Part shown: in pieces, positions 45,863 through 54,564 of the stretch
Layout: the number at the start of each line of letters is the position of its first letter
Position numbering within the stretch: the first letter of the stretch is position 1
Assembly: GCA_963714145.1 (NCBI GenBank)
Contig: OY970235.1
Span: 3,534,001-3,598,000 of the forward strand
Direction of reading: 5' to 3'
DNA length: 64,000 bases
Source of the DNA: JBBWZH01 sp035544115
Lineage (GTDB): Bacteria; Actinomycetota; Actinomycetes; Mycobacteriales; CADCTP01
Notes under the pieces: model-generated
The model's database searches: none
Told to the model about the DNA's origin: nothing
What the model saw: only the letters and a program-made list of their open reading frames with translations
Program-made: the position numbers and the translations under genes

Positions 45863-48800
45863 GTGACCGTGACTGACCAGCCCGTGACGGCGAGTCAGAC
45901 GCCGTTGACCGATGCCGAGCTCCGGCTCATCGACGGGTACTGGCGAGCGGCCAACTATCTGTCGGTCGGGCAGATCTACCTGCTGGACAACCCGCTGCTG
46001 GCAGAGCCGCTGAGCCTGGCGCACGTGAAGCCCCGACTGCTCGGGCACTGGGGCACCACGCCCGGGCTGAACCTGATCTACGCCCACATGAACCGGGTGA
46101 TCAAGGCCCGCGACCTCAACGCGATGTACATCATCGGGCCTGGCCACGGCGGCCCGGGCATCGTCGCGAACGCGTACCTGGAGGGCACGTACAGCGAGGT
46201 GTACCCGAACATCTCGGCCGACACGGAGGGGATACGCCGGCTGTTCCGGCAGTTCTCGTTCCCCGGCGGCATCCCCAGCCACGTCGCGCCGGAAACGCCC
46301 GGCTCGGTACACGAGGGCGGCGAGCTGGGCTACTCGCTCAGCCACGCCTACGGCGCCGCGTTCGACAACCCGGACCTGCTGGTCTGCTGCGTGGTCGGCG
46401 ACGGCGAGGCGGAGACCGGCCCGCTGGCCACCGGCTGGCATTCGAACAAGTTCCTGCACCCGGGGCGGGACGGGGCCGTGCTGCCGATCCTGCACCTGAA
46501 CGGCTACAAGATCGCCAATCCGACCGTGCTGGCCCGCATCCCCACGGACGAGCTGGACGCGCTGATGCGCGGCTACGGCCACCAGCCCTACCACGTCGAG
46601 GGCGACGACCCGGTGGCCGTGCACCAGCAGATGGCGGCCGTGCTGGACCAGGTGCTGGACGACATCGCCCAGATCCAGCACGAGGCCCGGGCCGGCGGCA
46701 ACCAGGCCCGGCCACGCTGGCCGATGATCGTGCTGCGGACACCGAAGGGCTGGACCGGCCCGGACAAGGTGGACGGAGTGCAGGTGGAGGGCACGTTCCG
46801 GGCGCACCAGGTGCCGCTGGCCGACCTCGCCGGCAAGCCGGGGCACCTGGCCGCGCTGGAGCAGTGGATGCGCAGCTACCGGCCGGACGAGCTGTTCGAC
46901 GGCGACGGGCGGCTGCGCGCCGAGTACGCCGCGCTGGCCCCGGTCGGTCAGCGGCGGATGAGCGCGAACCCGCACGCGAACGGCGGCGTCCTGCTGCGCG
47001 ACCTGGAATTGCCCGACTTCCGCGGGTACGCGGTGGACGTGCCGACGCCGGGCAGCACGTTCAGCGAGGCCAGCCGGGTGTTCGGCGGCTGGCTGCGGGA
47101 CGTGATGCGGGCCAACCCGAGCACGTTCCGGCTGATGAGCCCGGACGAGGCCGAGTCGAACCGGCTGGGCGCGGTGTTCGAGGTCACCGACCGCACCTGG
47201 ATGGCCGAGATGGTGCCCGGCGACGACCACCTGGCGCCGGACGGCCGGGTGATGGAGGTGCTGTCCGAGCACCAGTGCCAGGGCTGGCTGGAGGGCTACC
47301 TGCTGACCGGCCGGCACGGGATCTTCTCCTGCTACGAGGCGTTCATCCACATCGTCGACTCGATGGTCAACCAGCATGCGAAGTGGCTGAAGGTGACCCG
47401 GGAGATCCCGTGGCGGCGGCCGATCGCGTCGCTGAACTACGTGCTGAGCTCGCACGTCTGGCGGCAGGACCACAACGGCTTCACCCACCAGGACCCGGGC
47501 TTCATCGACCATGTCGTGAACAAGAAGGCCGAGATCGTCCGGGTCTACCTGCCACCGGACGCGAACACGCTGCTGTCCACAATGGACCACTGTCTGCGGG
47601 CACGGCAGTACATCAACGTCGTCGTGGCCGGCAAGCAGCCGGCACTCAACTACCTCACGATGGATGAGGCGGTTGCGCACTGCACCCGCGGCATCGGCAT
47701 CTGGGACTGGGCCAGTACCGACGACGGCGGGCTGCCCGACGTGGTGTTGGCGTGCGCCGGTGACATCCCGACGCTGGAGGTGCTGGCCGCCACCGACCTG
47801 CTCCGCCAGCACCTGCCGCAGCTGAAGATCCGGGTGGTCAACGTGGTCGACCTGATGCGGCTGCAGCCCGCCAGCGAGCACCCGCACGGCCTCACCGACC
47901 GCGAGTTCGACGCGCTGTTCACGACCGACCGACCGGTGATCTTCGCCTACCACGGCTACCCGACGCTCATCCACCGGCTGACCTACCGGCGGCGCAACCA
48001 CTCGAACATCCACGTCCGCGGGTACCTCGAGGAAGGCACCACGACCACGCCGTTCGACATGGTCATGTTGAACAACCTGGACCGCTACCACCTGGTGCTG
48101 GACGTGATCGACCGGGTGCCCGGGCTCGGCGCGGCCGCCGCGCACCTGCGCCAGCAGATGGTCGACACCCGGCTGCGGGCCCGGCAGTACACCCGCGCGC
48201 ACGGCGAGGACCTGCCCGAGGTCAGCGGCTGGACCTGGCCGCACGGCGATGTCGCCGGCAACGGCCAGCTCGAGCGGTGCCGAGTTCGCCGGTCAGACCC
48301 CGGGATCGTCCAGTCAGGACACCGCGGGCGACTTCGGGTGACCAGCAGCGCCCGGGTGCTGGTGGTCAACGCCGGTTCCAGCAGCCTCAAGCTACGGCTG
48401 CTGGCCGGCGACGACGGCGTGCTCGGCTCGGTCGACCTGGCCGTCTCCGGTTCCAGCTACGACGGGCTGGACGCGGCGCTGCACGAGCTGACCTCCACAC
48501 CGGACGGTGCTGCGTCCGGTGTGGACGCCGTGGGCCACCGCATCGTGCACGGCGGCCGCCAGTACGACCGCGCGGTACGTGTGGACAGTCGCGTGTGGAC
48601 GGATCTGGAGGCGCTGGTCGACCTGGCTCCGCTGCACCAGCCGAAGTCGCTGGCCGCATTCGAGGCGGTGTCGGCACTGCTGCCCGAGGTCCCGGCGGTG
48701 GCCTGCTTCGACACCGCGTTCCACGCCACGCTCCCGCCGGCCGCGGCCACCTACCCGGTGCCCGCGGCCTGGCGGGAGGAGCACGGGGTCCGGCGGTACG

Positions 48801-49459
48801 GGTTCCACGGGCTGTCGCACCGGTACGCCGCGCGCCGGGCGGCCGAACTGCTCGGCCGGGACCCGGCCGGGCTGCGGGTGGTCACCTGCCACCTCGGCGC
48901 CGGCGCCTCGCTCGCCGCCGTCCACTCCGGACGGTCGGTGGACACGACGATGGGGTTCACGCCGCTGGAGGGCCTGATGATGGCCACCCGGTCCGGCTCG
49001 GTCGACCCCGGGCTGGTGCTCTGGCTGCAGCAGCACGTCGGGCTGTCCGCCGCGGAGATCGGGGACGCGCTGGAGCACCGGTCCGGGCTGCTCGGCCTGG
49101 CCGGCACCGCCGACCTGCGGGAGGTGACCGAGAAGGCCGGCAGTGACGAGACGGCCCGGGCGGCGCTGGACGTGTACCTGCACCGGCTGCGGGCCGGGAT
49201 CGCCGCGATGACAGCCGCACTGTCCGGTGTGGACGCTGTCGTGTTCACCGGCGGGGTCGGCGAGCACTCCGCGGTGGTCCGGGCCGAGGCCGCCGCCGGG
49301 CTCGGCTACCTGGGCCTGGCGGTCGACGCGGCCCGGAACGCCGCCGCTGAGGGCGATACCGACATCACCGCCGCCGGCGCCGCGGTCAGCACCCTGGTCG
49401 TCGCCGCCCGTGAGGATCTTGAAATAGCCCGCGAAGTCCGCCACGTTCTGGCGCCCTGA
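45863..49459 (+). CDS. xfp: Phosphoketolase and acetate kinase read as one continuous frame
   Basis: The first ~800 codons encode xylulose-5-P/fructose-6-P phosphoketolase: SFPGGIPSHVAPETPGS, HEGGELGYSLSHAYG, the TPP site VVGDGEAETGP and LSSHVWRQDHNGFTHQDPGF. The enzyme makes acetyl-phosphate. The frame then runs without a stop into acetate kinase, through an Arg-rich linker (ERCRVRRSDPGIVQSGHRGR). In the neighbouring frame the same bases read SGAEFAGQTPGSSSQDTAGDFG and stop at TGA 48339-48341, overlapping the kinase GTG. A 1-base indel near 48250-48285 therefore probably created the apparent fusion. Start GTG 45863 has GGGAG at 5 nt; GTG 45857 is possible. Confidence 0.85.
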   Translation: MTVTDQPVTASQTPLTDAELRLIDGYWRAANYLSVGQIYLLDNPLLAEPLSLAHVKPRLLGHWGTTPGLNLIYAHMNRVIKARDLNAMYIIGPGHGGPGIVANAYLEGTYSEVYPNISADTEGIRRLFRQFSFPGGIPSHVAPETPGSVHEGGELGYSLSHAYGAAFDNPDLLVCCVVGDGEAETGPLATGWHSNKFLHPGRDGAVLPILHLNGYKIANPTVLARIPTDELDALMRGYGHQPYHVEGDDPVAVHQQMAAVLDQVLDDIAQIQHEARAGGNQARPRWPMIVLRTPKGWTGPDKVDGVQVEGTFRAHQVPLADLAGKPGHLAALEQWMRSYRPDELFDGDGRLRAEYAALAPVGQRRMSANPHANGGVLLRDLELPDFRGYAVDVPTPGSTFSEASRVFGGWLRDVMRANPSTFRLMSPDEAESNRLGAVFEVTDRTWMAEMVPGDDHLAPDGRVMEVLSEHQCQGWLEGYLLTGRHGIFSCYEAFIHIVDSMVNQHAKWLKVTREIPWRRPIASLNYVLSSHVWRQDHNGFTHQDPGFIDHVVNKKAEIVRVYLPPDANTLLSTMDHCLRARQYINVVVAGKQPALNYLTMDEAVAHCTRGIGIWDWASTDDGGLPDVVLACAGDIPTLEVLAATDLLRQHLPQLKIRVVNVVDLMRLQPASEHPHGLTDREFDALFTTDRPVIFAYHGYPTLIHRLTYRRRNHSNIHVRGYLEEGTTTTPFDMVMLNNLDRYHLVLDVIDRVPGLGAAAAHLRQQMVDTRLRARQYTRAHGEDLPEVSGWTWPHGDVAGNGQLERCRVRRSDPGIVQSGHRGRLRVTSSARVLVVNAGSSSLKLRLLAGDDGVLGSVDLAVSGSSYDGLDAALHELTSTPDGAASGVDAVGHRIVHGGRQYDRAVRVDSRVWTDLEALVDLAPLHQPKSLAAFEAVSALLPEVPAVACFDTAFHATLPPAAATYPVPAAWREEHGVRRYGFHGLSHRYAARRAAELLGRDPAGLRVVTCHLGAGASLAAVHSGRSVDTTMGFTPLEGLMMATRSGSVDPGLVLWLQQHVGLSAAEIGDALEHRSGLLGLAGTADLREVTEKAGSDETARAALDVYLHRLRAGIAAMTAALSGVDAVVFTGGVGEHSAVVRAEAAAGLGYLGLAVDAARNAAAEGDTDITAAGAAVSTLVVAAREDLEIAREVRHVLAP
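48338..49459 (+). CDS. ackA: Acetate kinase (second half of the continuous frame)
   Basis: From GTG 48338 the frame encodes a 373-residue acetate kinase, normal for the family. It contains VLVVNAGSSSLK, GHRIVHGG, CFDTAFHATLP, YGFHGLSHRYAA, HLGAGASLAA and VFTGGVGEHS. It converts acetyl-phosphate and ADP to acetate and ATP, completing the phosphoketolase route. The GTG overlaps a TGA in the other frame (GTGA), the usual arrangement of coupled genes. A perfect 12-bp inverted repeat lies in its coding sequence at 48494-48525. Confidence 0.88.
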   Translation: MTSSARVLVVNAGSSSLKLRLLAGDDGVLGSVDLAVSGSSYDGLDAALHELTSTPDGAASGVDAVGHRIVHGGRQYDRAVRVDSRVWTDLEALVDLAPLHQPKSLAAFEAVSALLPEVPAVACFDTAFHATLPPAAATYPVPAAWREEHGVRRYGFHGLSHRYAARRAAELLGRDPAGLRVVTCHLGAGASLAAVHSGRSVDTTMGFTPLEGLMMATRSGSVDPGLVLWLQQHVGLSAAEIGDALEHRSGLLGLAGTADLREVTEKAGSDETARAALDVYLHRLRAGIAAMTAALSGVDAVVFTGGVGEHSAVVRAEAAAGLGYLGLAVDAARNAAAEGDTDITAAGAAVSTLVVAAREDLEIAREVRHVLAP

Positions 49460-49475
49460 CCGGAAGCTGGGCAGG

Positions 49476-49512
49476 CCGATCCGCCGGCCGACGGGTACGA
49501 CCGGCGGATCGG
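49476..49512 (+). terminator. Hairpin after ackA
   Basis: CCGATCCGCCGG and CCGGCGGATCGG form a 12-bp perfect stem with a 13-nt loop, 17 bp after the ackA stop. Confidence 0.6.
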
Positions 49513-49546
49513 TGGCCGCCCGGGGTGGCTCGGGCGGCCGGCTTCT

Positions 49547-49620
49547 GCCCCGCGGGCAGCCGTTGCCCGGCTATCGACCGTCAGCCGCCCCGCGGGCCGG
49601 CCGGGCGCTGCCCGCGGGGC
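49547..49620. terminator. Long-spaced inverted repeat between convergent genes
   Basis: GCCCCGCGGGCAGC (49547-49560) and GCTGCCCGCGGGGC (49607-49620) are perfect inverted copies 46 bp apart. The second arm ends 3 bp before the convergent gene's stop, so it may stop transcription from that side. Confidence 0.45.
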
Positions 49621-49623
49621 GGG

Positions 49624-50355
49624 TCATTGGCGGTGCCGGCGGACATGGCGGCCGGGCTCCCTGGTGCGGGCCGCCGTACCGGTCCGACGCTGGATGGTGT
49701 GCGCCGCCGGGGTCCGGCGCGGCCCCGGCAGCGCACCCAGCTCGTACGCGGTGACGAAGTATGCGGCGAGCACCCGGCGGGTGTCGTCCACGACACCGGC
49801 CAGCGCGTCCGGGTCGGTCCAGTAGCGGTCGCCGATCGCGTCGGCGAGCCGGCAGGCCTGCTCGCGCAGCCGGTCCTGCCAGTAGTTGAGCAGGTAGGCG
49901 GCTCCGAACGGGAGGCCGACCGGGCCGGGTGGCAGATCCGGGTCAGCGGAGCGGATCAGCCCGCTCTCGACCAGTTCGGCCGCCGACGCCGGGAACGCGG
50001 CCGCGTCGACCAGCGCCACCGGCGGCCGCGGTAGCCGCCGGCTCAGCGCGGTGCTGAGGGTGAGCGCCCGGTGGATCACCTCGACCGGGGCGGCGCCGGA
50101 GTCGGTCACGTCGTCGGCGACATCCGCGCAGCACCGGGCCAGCTCGACCACTCCGGGCCAGTGCGTCGGGTTCACCCCGTCCTCGGCGGGCTTCGCGGCC
50201 AGCCGGCGGTCGACCTCGGCGCCCGATGCCAGCCAGCCCGGCGGGTCGGCGAACATGTCCGCGCCGAGCCCGAACACCGCCGCCGGGTCGGTGAGCAGCC
50301 CGTGCCCGGCGCCCTGCAGGTCGTCCAGCCCGTCCTGGCCGTACAAGACGCTCAT
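49624..50355 (-). CDS. Hypothetical protein, unrecognised
   Basis: This 243-residue soluble protein was not assigned to a family. It starts at ATG 50355 with GGAGG at 6 nt. It is rich in Ala, Asp and Leu and has amphipathic helices (VVELARCCADVADDV, AAYLLNYWQDRLREQACRLADAIGDRYW) and a basic C-terminal tail (RTREPGRHVRRHRQ). No signal peptide, membrane helix or catalytic motif was seen. It lies downstream of htrA after two hairpins. Confidence 0.65.
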   Translation of the reverse strand: MSVLYGQDGLDDLQGAGHGLLTDPAAVFGLGADMFADPPGWLASGAEVDRRLAAKPAEDGVNPTHWPGVVELARCCADVADDVTDSGAAPVEVIHRALTLSTALSRRLPRPPVALVDAAAFPASAAELVESGLIRSADPDLPPGPVGLPFGAAYLLNYWQDRLREQACRLADAIGDRYWTDPDALAGVVDDTRRVLAAYFVTAYELGALPGPRRTPAAHTIQRRTGTAARTREPGRHVRRHRQ

Positions 50356-50440
50356 CGCCCGCCTCCGAAGTCGCTCACTCTTATGTCACTCGCTGCGCCG
50401 GCTGTGGGTTGCCTGCCGGGCCGGTGTTTTCGGTTGTCCG

Positions 50441-50474
50441 GGCCGGTGGTCGGCCGCCGCGCCGACCACCGGCC
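50441..50474 (-). terminator. htrA terminator, perfect 14-bp hairpin
   Basis: GGCCGGTGGTCGGC and GCCGACCACCGGCC form a 14-bp stem with a 6-nt loop. A second 8-bp stem (CCGGCCGG repeated) sits at 50497-50517, just after the htrA stop. Confidence 0.65.
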
Positions 50475-50520
50475 GCATTCCTGCTACTAGTTCCACCCGG
50501 CCGGCCGCGCCGGCCGGTGC

Positions 50521-52245
50521 TCACTGCCTCGCGTCGGTGCCGAGGGTGACGGTGACCGTGCTGGTCTTGCCGCCGCGCACGATGGTCAGCGTCAGCTGGT
50601 CGCCGGGCTGCTGGGAGCGGGTCGCCGCGGCCAGGTCGTCCGCGCTGGTGATCAGCCGGCTGCCGACCTTGGTGATCACGTCGCCGGCCTGCACCCCGGC
50701 CTTCGCCGCCGGGCCGCCGCTGGTCACGGTCGCCACCTGCGCGCCGCTGGTCGAACCGGTCGCGGAGGACAGCTCCACGCCCAGGTACGCGTGCTGCGCG
50801 GTGCCCTTGGCGATCAGCTGGTCAGCGATGAACGCCGCCGTGTTGGACGGGATCGCGAACCCGATGCCGATGTTGCCGCTGCTGCTGCTCTGCCCTGGGA
50901 TCCGCCCGCTGTTGCTGCCGGCGGTGGCGATCTCGGCGTTGATGCCGACCACGTGCCCGGACAGGTCCACCAGCGGGCCGCCGGAGTTGCCCGGGTTGAT
51001 CGGCGCGTCGGTCTGCACCGCGTCGAAGATCGCCGTGTTGTCGTCGCCGCCGCGGGTGGCCCGGTGGGTGGCGCTCACGATTCCGGCGGTGACGGTCTGG
51101 TCCAGGCCGAGCGGCGAACCGACCGCGACGACCGACTGGCCGACCTTGATCTTGTCCGAGTCGGCGAAGGTGGCCGCGGTCAGCCCGGATACGCCGTCCA
51201 CCTTGACCACGGCGAGGTCGGTGCTGGCGTCGGTGCCGACGATCTTCGCGGTAGCGGTGCGGCCGTCGGAGAACGTCGCCGTGATCGTCCCGCCGTTGGC
51301 CGCGGCCGAGACGACGTGGTTGTTGGTGAGGATGTAACCGTCGGCGCGGACGATCACGCCGGACCCGGTGCCGTCCGCGGAGCCGCCGGTGATCGTCAGC
51401 GTGACCACGCTCGGCGTGATCGTGGCGGCGGCCGCCTCGACCGTACCGGTCTCGCTGGTCGGGGTGCCCTGCGCGGTGTCGCTGGTACGGCTCACGCTCG
51501 CGGCGATCGTGGTGTTGCCGCTGCCCCGGGTCAGCGCCACCGTACCGCCCCCGACCGCACCGCCCAGCACCGCGGCGATGCCCGCCACCGCGACCAGCGT
51601 CCGCAGCTTGCGCCCGCCGCCGCCGTCGCTCCGGCCCGCGCCGCCGGGTGGCACCGGCCCGCCCGGCGGGACCGCCGCACCCGGCGGGATCGCCCCGCCG
51701 GGCGGCGGCATGCCACCCGCGGCCCAGGCAGCGTCCCCGGCCGGCCCGCCGGGCGCCCCGTACGGCCAGCCCGGCGGCCGCCCCAGCCCGGCCGGCCGAT
51801 CCGGCGACTGGTACTCCGGCCGCGGGCCGGGATCGGTCGCCGGAACAGCATGCGTGGTCGGGACGGGGTTGGCCGTCGGGACCGGGTTGGCGGCCGGGAC
51901 GGGACTGGCGGACGGGGCGGTGTAGGGGGTCGGGACCGGGTTGGCGGCCGGAACGGGACTGGCGGACGGGGCGGGATAGGGGGTCGGGACGGGGTGGGTG
52001 GGTGCTGGTGAGGGCGGCCCGACGGGATCATGGTCGGACGCCCAGGTCTGGGACGGGGCCTGCCAACCGGCGGGCTCAGGGGGCGCCGGTCGCTCGGCGA
52101 GGGTCGCGGGGTCGGGGTCGTTGAGGGTCGGCTGCGACGGCGCCATGCTGTCCCGCGGAGCCCACCGGGTGGGTGGGGTGGCGGGGTCGCCGGTGATCGC
52201 TGCGCCGCGGTCGGGGGTCTGCTCTGCTGGCACCTTCTCGCTCAT
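50521..52245 (-). CDS. HtrA/DegP-type membrane-anchored serine protease with PDZ domain
   Basis: This 574-residue protein has a ~200-residue Pro-rich cytoplasmic region with repeats (SASPVPAANPVPTPY). One membrane helix (TLVAVAGIAAVLGGAVGGGTVAL, near residues 215-237) is followed by an extracytoplasmic trypsin-like domain and a C-terminal PDZ domain (GVQAGDVITKVGSRLI). The triad is visible: His in ILTNNHVVS, Asp in ASTDLAVVK and Ser in NPGNSGGPLV. HtrA proteases degrade or refold damaged envelope proteins. No clear ribosome-binding site precedes ATG 52245. Confidence 0.93.
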   Translation of the reverse strand: MSEKVPAEQTPDRGAAITGDPATPPTRWAPRDSMAPSQPTLNDPDPATLAERPAPPEPAGWQAPSQTWASDHDPVGPPSPAPTHPVPTPYPAPSASPVPAANPVPTPYTAPSASPVPAANPVPTANPVPTTHAVPATDPGPRPEYQSPDRPAGLGRPPGWPYGAPGGPAGDAAWAAGGMPPPGGAIPPGAAVPPGGPVPPGGAGRSDGGGGRKLRTLVAVAGIAAVLGGAVGGGTVALTRGSGNTTIAASVSRTSDTAQGTPTSETGTVEAAAATITPSVVTLTITGGSADGTGSGVIVRADGYILTNNHVVSAAANGGTITATFSDGRTATAKIVGTDASTDLAVVKVDGVSGLTAATFADSDKIKVGQSVVAVGSPLGLDQTVTAGIVSATHRATRGGDDNTAIFDAVQTDAPINPGNSGGPLVDLSGHVVGINAEIATAGSNSGRIPGQSSSSGNIGIGFAIPSNTAAFIADQLIAKGTAQHAYLGVELSSATGSTSGAQVATVTSGGPAAKAGVQAGDVITKVGSRLITSADDLAAATRSQQPGDQLTLTIVRGGKTSTVTVTLGTDARQ

Positions 52246-52363
52246 AGGGGCACCGTGCGCCCGGACCTTGTGACCGGCCTGGGAGAATCCTGAGTGGTTG
52301 CTGTGAGGTGACCGCGCATCCGTCGTCCATCGATCGCGGTAGTCTCCCCGGCGTCCACCGACC

Positions 52364-52436
52364 GCGCCCGTAGCTCAGTGGATAGAGCAGACGCCTTCTA
52401 AGCGTTTGGTCGCAGGTTCGAGTCCTGCCGGGCGCA
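52364..52436 (+). tRNA. tRNA-Arg (anticodon TCT)
   Basis: The 73-nt cloverleaf has acceptor arms GCGCCCG / CGGGCGC with discriminator A. The D-arm is GCTC..GAGC, the anticodon stem GACGC/GCGTT with loop CTTCTAA (anticodon TCT), and the T-arm GCAGG TTCGAGT CCTGC. CCA is not encoded in full (ACCG follows). It reads AGA codons, rare in this GC-rich genome. Confidence 0.97.
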
Positions 52437-52718
52437 CCGTTCCGGTCATTTCGCGAACGCTGACCCGGGGCTGAGGGTTGCGCCGGCTGGTAGGGCGAAA
52501 CGTGGGTTGGATGTGGCCGGGCCCGTCGGGGTTGCGGTCTCGTCGGTGTCCGCGGCCCATATCCAGGCGCGGTGATCAACGGCAGCCGGATACCCGTCAT
52601 CCTCACCCGCGACCGGTAGCCGGTACCGACGACCGTCGCGGTAATTCTGGCGGCGGGCTCAACGTCTGCGGTCTCTGTCGCATTTCTAGGGCAGGCGACG
52701 GTACGGGCTGGGGGCGAT

Positions 52719-53246
52719 GTGGAGACGGCGTTTGAGGAGTTCGCGGCGAAGTGGCTGCCGGCGATCCTGCGGTACGCGACGGCGCTGGCGGGCCGACCGG
52801 AGTTGGCCGAGGACATCGTGCAGGACGTGCTGCTGCGGGCGCAGCGCCGGTGGGGTCGGATCGGGGCCACGGACCGGCCTGACCTGTACGTCAAGCGGAT
52901 GGTGCTCAACGAGTACCTGGGCTGGCGGCGTCGGCGGTCCAGTACGGATCTGGTCGTGTCCACCGAGGTGTTGGACGGGCTGGGTTTGGTGTCCGATCAC
53001 GCGCAGCTTTTCGGTGACCGGGACGCGGTACGCCGAGGGCTGGCCCTGTTGCCGCGCAGGCAGCGGGCGGTGCTCGTGCTGCGCTACTTCGAGGGCATGC
53101 CGGACGCGGAGATCGCCGCCCTGCTGGGCTGCGGCACCGGCACTGTGCGCAGCCACGCCTCGCGGGCGATCGGCACGCTGCGCGCCGCCCTGGAACCCGC
53201 CGCCGAGACCATGACGATTCAGCAACGCCGGGAGGTACGGCCGTGA
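52719..53246 (+). CDS. SigE-family ECF RNA polymerase sigma factor
   Basis: This 175-residue sigma-70 family protein has region 2 (FEEFAAKWLPAILRYATALAG..AEDIVQDVLLRA, residues 5-43) and region 4 (LALLPRRQRAVLVLRYFEGMPDAEIAALLGCGTGTVRSHASRAIGTLR). It matches the actinobacterial SigE-type ECF group. GTG 52719 follows GGGGGC. Its stop overlaps the next start (GTGA), coupling it to a membrane protein that probably controls it. Confidence 0.9.
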   Translation: METAFEEFAAKWLPAILRYATALAGRPELAEDIVQDVLLRAQRRWGRIGATDRPDLYVKRMVLNEYLGWRRRRSSTDLVVSTEVLDGLGLVSDHAQLFGDRDAVRRGLALLPRRQRAVLVLRYFEGMPDAEIAALLGCGTGTVRSHASRAIGTLRAALEPAAETMTIQQRREVRP

Positions 53247-54283
53247 ACATCGACGAACTGGTCCGGGACGCGTTCGAGGAGGTCGCCGCCGCGGCGCCGG
53301 ACCCGGAGGCGGTGCTGGCCGGGCTGCCGGCGCGGCGCCGGGCCCGGCGGCGGCGCCGGCTCGGCGTGACCGCCGCCGCCGCGGTGGCGGCGCTCGCTGT
53401 CACCGTGCCGTACACGATCGTCCACTCCGTGGCGCCCGGAGCCCCGGCCCTGGCCGGTGCCCCGCCGGCGGCCCCGCCCCAGAGCGCGCCGGCAGGTCCG
53501 GCGCTGCACTGGGACCTGGGCTGGCTGCCGCCCGGAGCGGTCGAGATCACCCGTCAGACCGGCCCGGGACCGGCGACGAAGGAGGTACGGATCTGGGGGC
53601 TCGGCGCGGACGCCAACCGGCAGATCCAGCTCCAGCTGACGGCGGGGAAGCCGGACCTGACCGGCGCCCCGGTCCGGGTCGGCGACCGGGACGCGTGGTG
53701 GAACGGCGACCAGCTGCTGATCCCGGTCGGACCACAGCGCGCGGTGCGGGTCATCGTCACCGGCCTGCCGGGCGACCAGATCCGGCCGACAGCGCTGCGA
53801 GTCGCCGGCTCGCTGCGGCCGGCGCACGGTGTCACCGTCGGACCCGCACCGATGCGGTTCACGGTCCTGCCGGCCGGCTTCACCGACACCCACGCCCTGC
53901 TCGTCACCAGCAAGGCACCCAACACCTGGACCGCGCAACTGAACGACGCCCGCGACACCGTACAGCCGAACGGCATCCGCATCGTCGCGATCCGGCTGCA
54001 CAACACCGACGACACCGACGGCTGGGTGCAGAGCTGGAACCGGCCCTCCGAGCAGGTGCGGGTGGCCGGCCGGCCGGGGCTCTTCTACCAGCTCACCCAG
54101 ACCGGAGCCTTCCCGCAGCACATCGCCGTGCTGCGCACCGCGCTGCCCGGCACTCACGACGACCTGGCCGTGCTCGCCTACCAGAACCTCGCCGAGAGCC
54201 CGGTGACCCTCACCCAGAACGACCTGATCCGGGTCGCCGCAGGAATCCGCGCGCTGCCGGCCACCTACCCCTGGATCCACTGA
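53243..54283 (+). CDS. Membrane protein coupled to sigma factor (putative anti-sigma)
   Basis: This 346-residue protein has a short acidic cytoplasmic N-terminus (MNIDELVRDAFEEVAAAAPDPEAVLAG) and a basic RRRARRRRR patch. One membrane helix (GVTAAAAVAALAVTVPYTIV, residues 41-60) is followed by a ~280-residue extracytoplasmic region of beta-rich character. This organisation and the 4-bp overlap with the sigma gene are typical of the cognate regulators of SigE-family factors. No zinc-binding anti-sigma motif is present. Confidence 0.78.
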   Translation: MNIDELVRDAFEEVAAAAPDPEAVLAGLPARRRARRRRRLGVTAAAAVAALAVTVPYTIVHSVAPGAPALAGAPPAAPPQSAPAGPALHWDLGWLPPGAVEITRQTGPGPATKEVRIWGLGADANRQIQLQLTAGKPDLTGAPVRVGDRDAWWNGDQLLIPVGPQRAVRVIVTGLPGDQIRPTALRVAGSLRPAHGVTVGPAPMRFTVLPAGFTDTHALLVTSKAPNTWTAQLNDARDTVQPNGIRIVAIRLHNTDDTDGWVQSWNRPSEQVRVAGRPGLFYQLTQTGAFPQHIAVLRTALPGTHDDLAVLAYQNLAESPVTLTQNDLIRVAAGIRALPATYPWIH

Positions 54284-54337
54284 CACCACACGGCGGGCCG
54301 GGTCACCCAACAGCTGACCCGGCCACCCGCCACGTGC

Positions 54338-54511
54338 ACCGGCGGGGTCGCCGTGGCGCTGGTCGCGCTCTACGCGTTCGGTACGGCGCGGCCGGCGGCG
54401 GTGGCACTGCTGGCGCTCACCGGTTTCGGGTTCGCCTCGATGGTCACCGGCATCCAGAACCGGATCTTCGTGGTCGCCCCCGGCAGTTCCGACATCGCCA
54501 CGGCCGGCAGC
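54338..54511 (+). pseudogene. MFS transporter remnant
   Basis: About 58 codons encode two hydrophobic helices followed by GIQNRIFVVAPGSSDIATAGS. This resembles the late segment of drug/sugar-efflux MFS proteins (QTRIL.VAPGSSDVASA pattern). No start, no upstream two-thirds and no C-terminal helices are present, so it is a decayed fragment between two functional operons. Confidence 0.5.
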
Positions 54512-54564
54512 GGTCGTGATCTTGCTTATGTGGGCCTTACGGCGTACCGGGAGATCATGGCCGG

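Noticed and set aside
52437..52718. Attachment site or integrated element next to tRNA-Arg
   Set aside because: No integrase gene and no duplicated tRNA 3' end were seen within the window; the 280 bp after the tRNA hold nothing recognisable.
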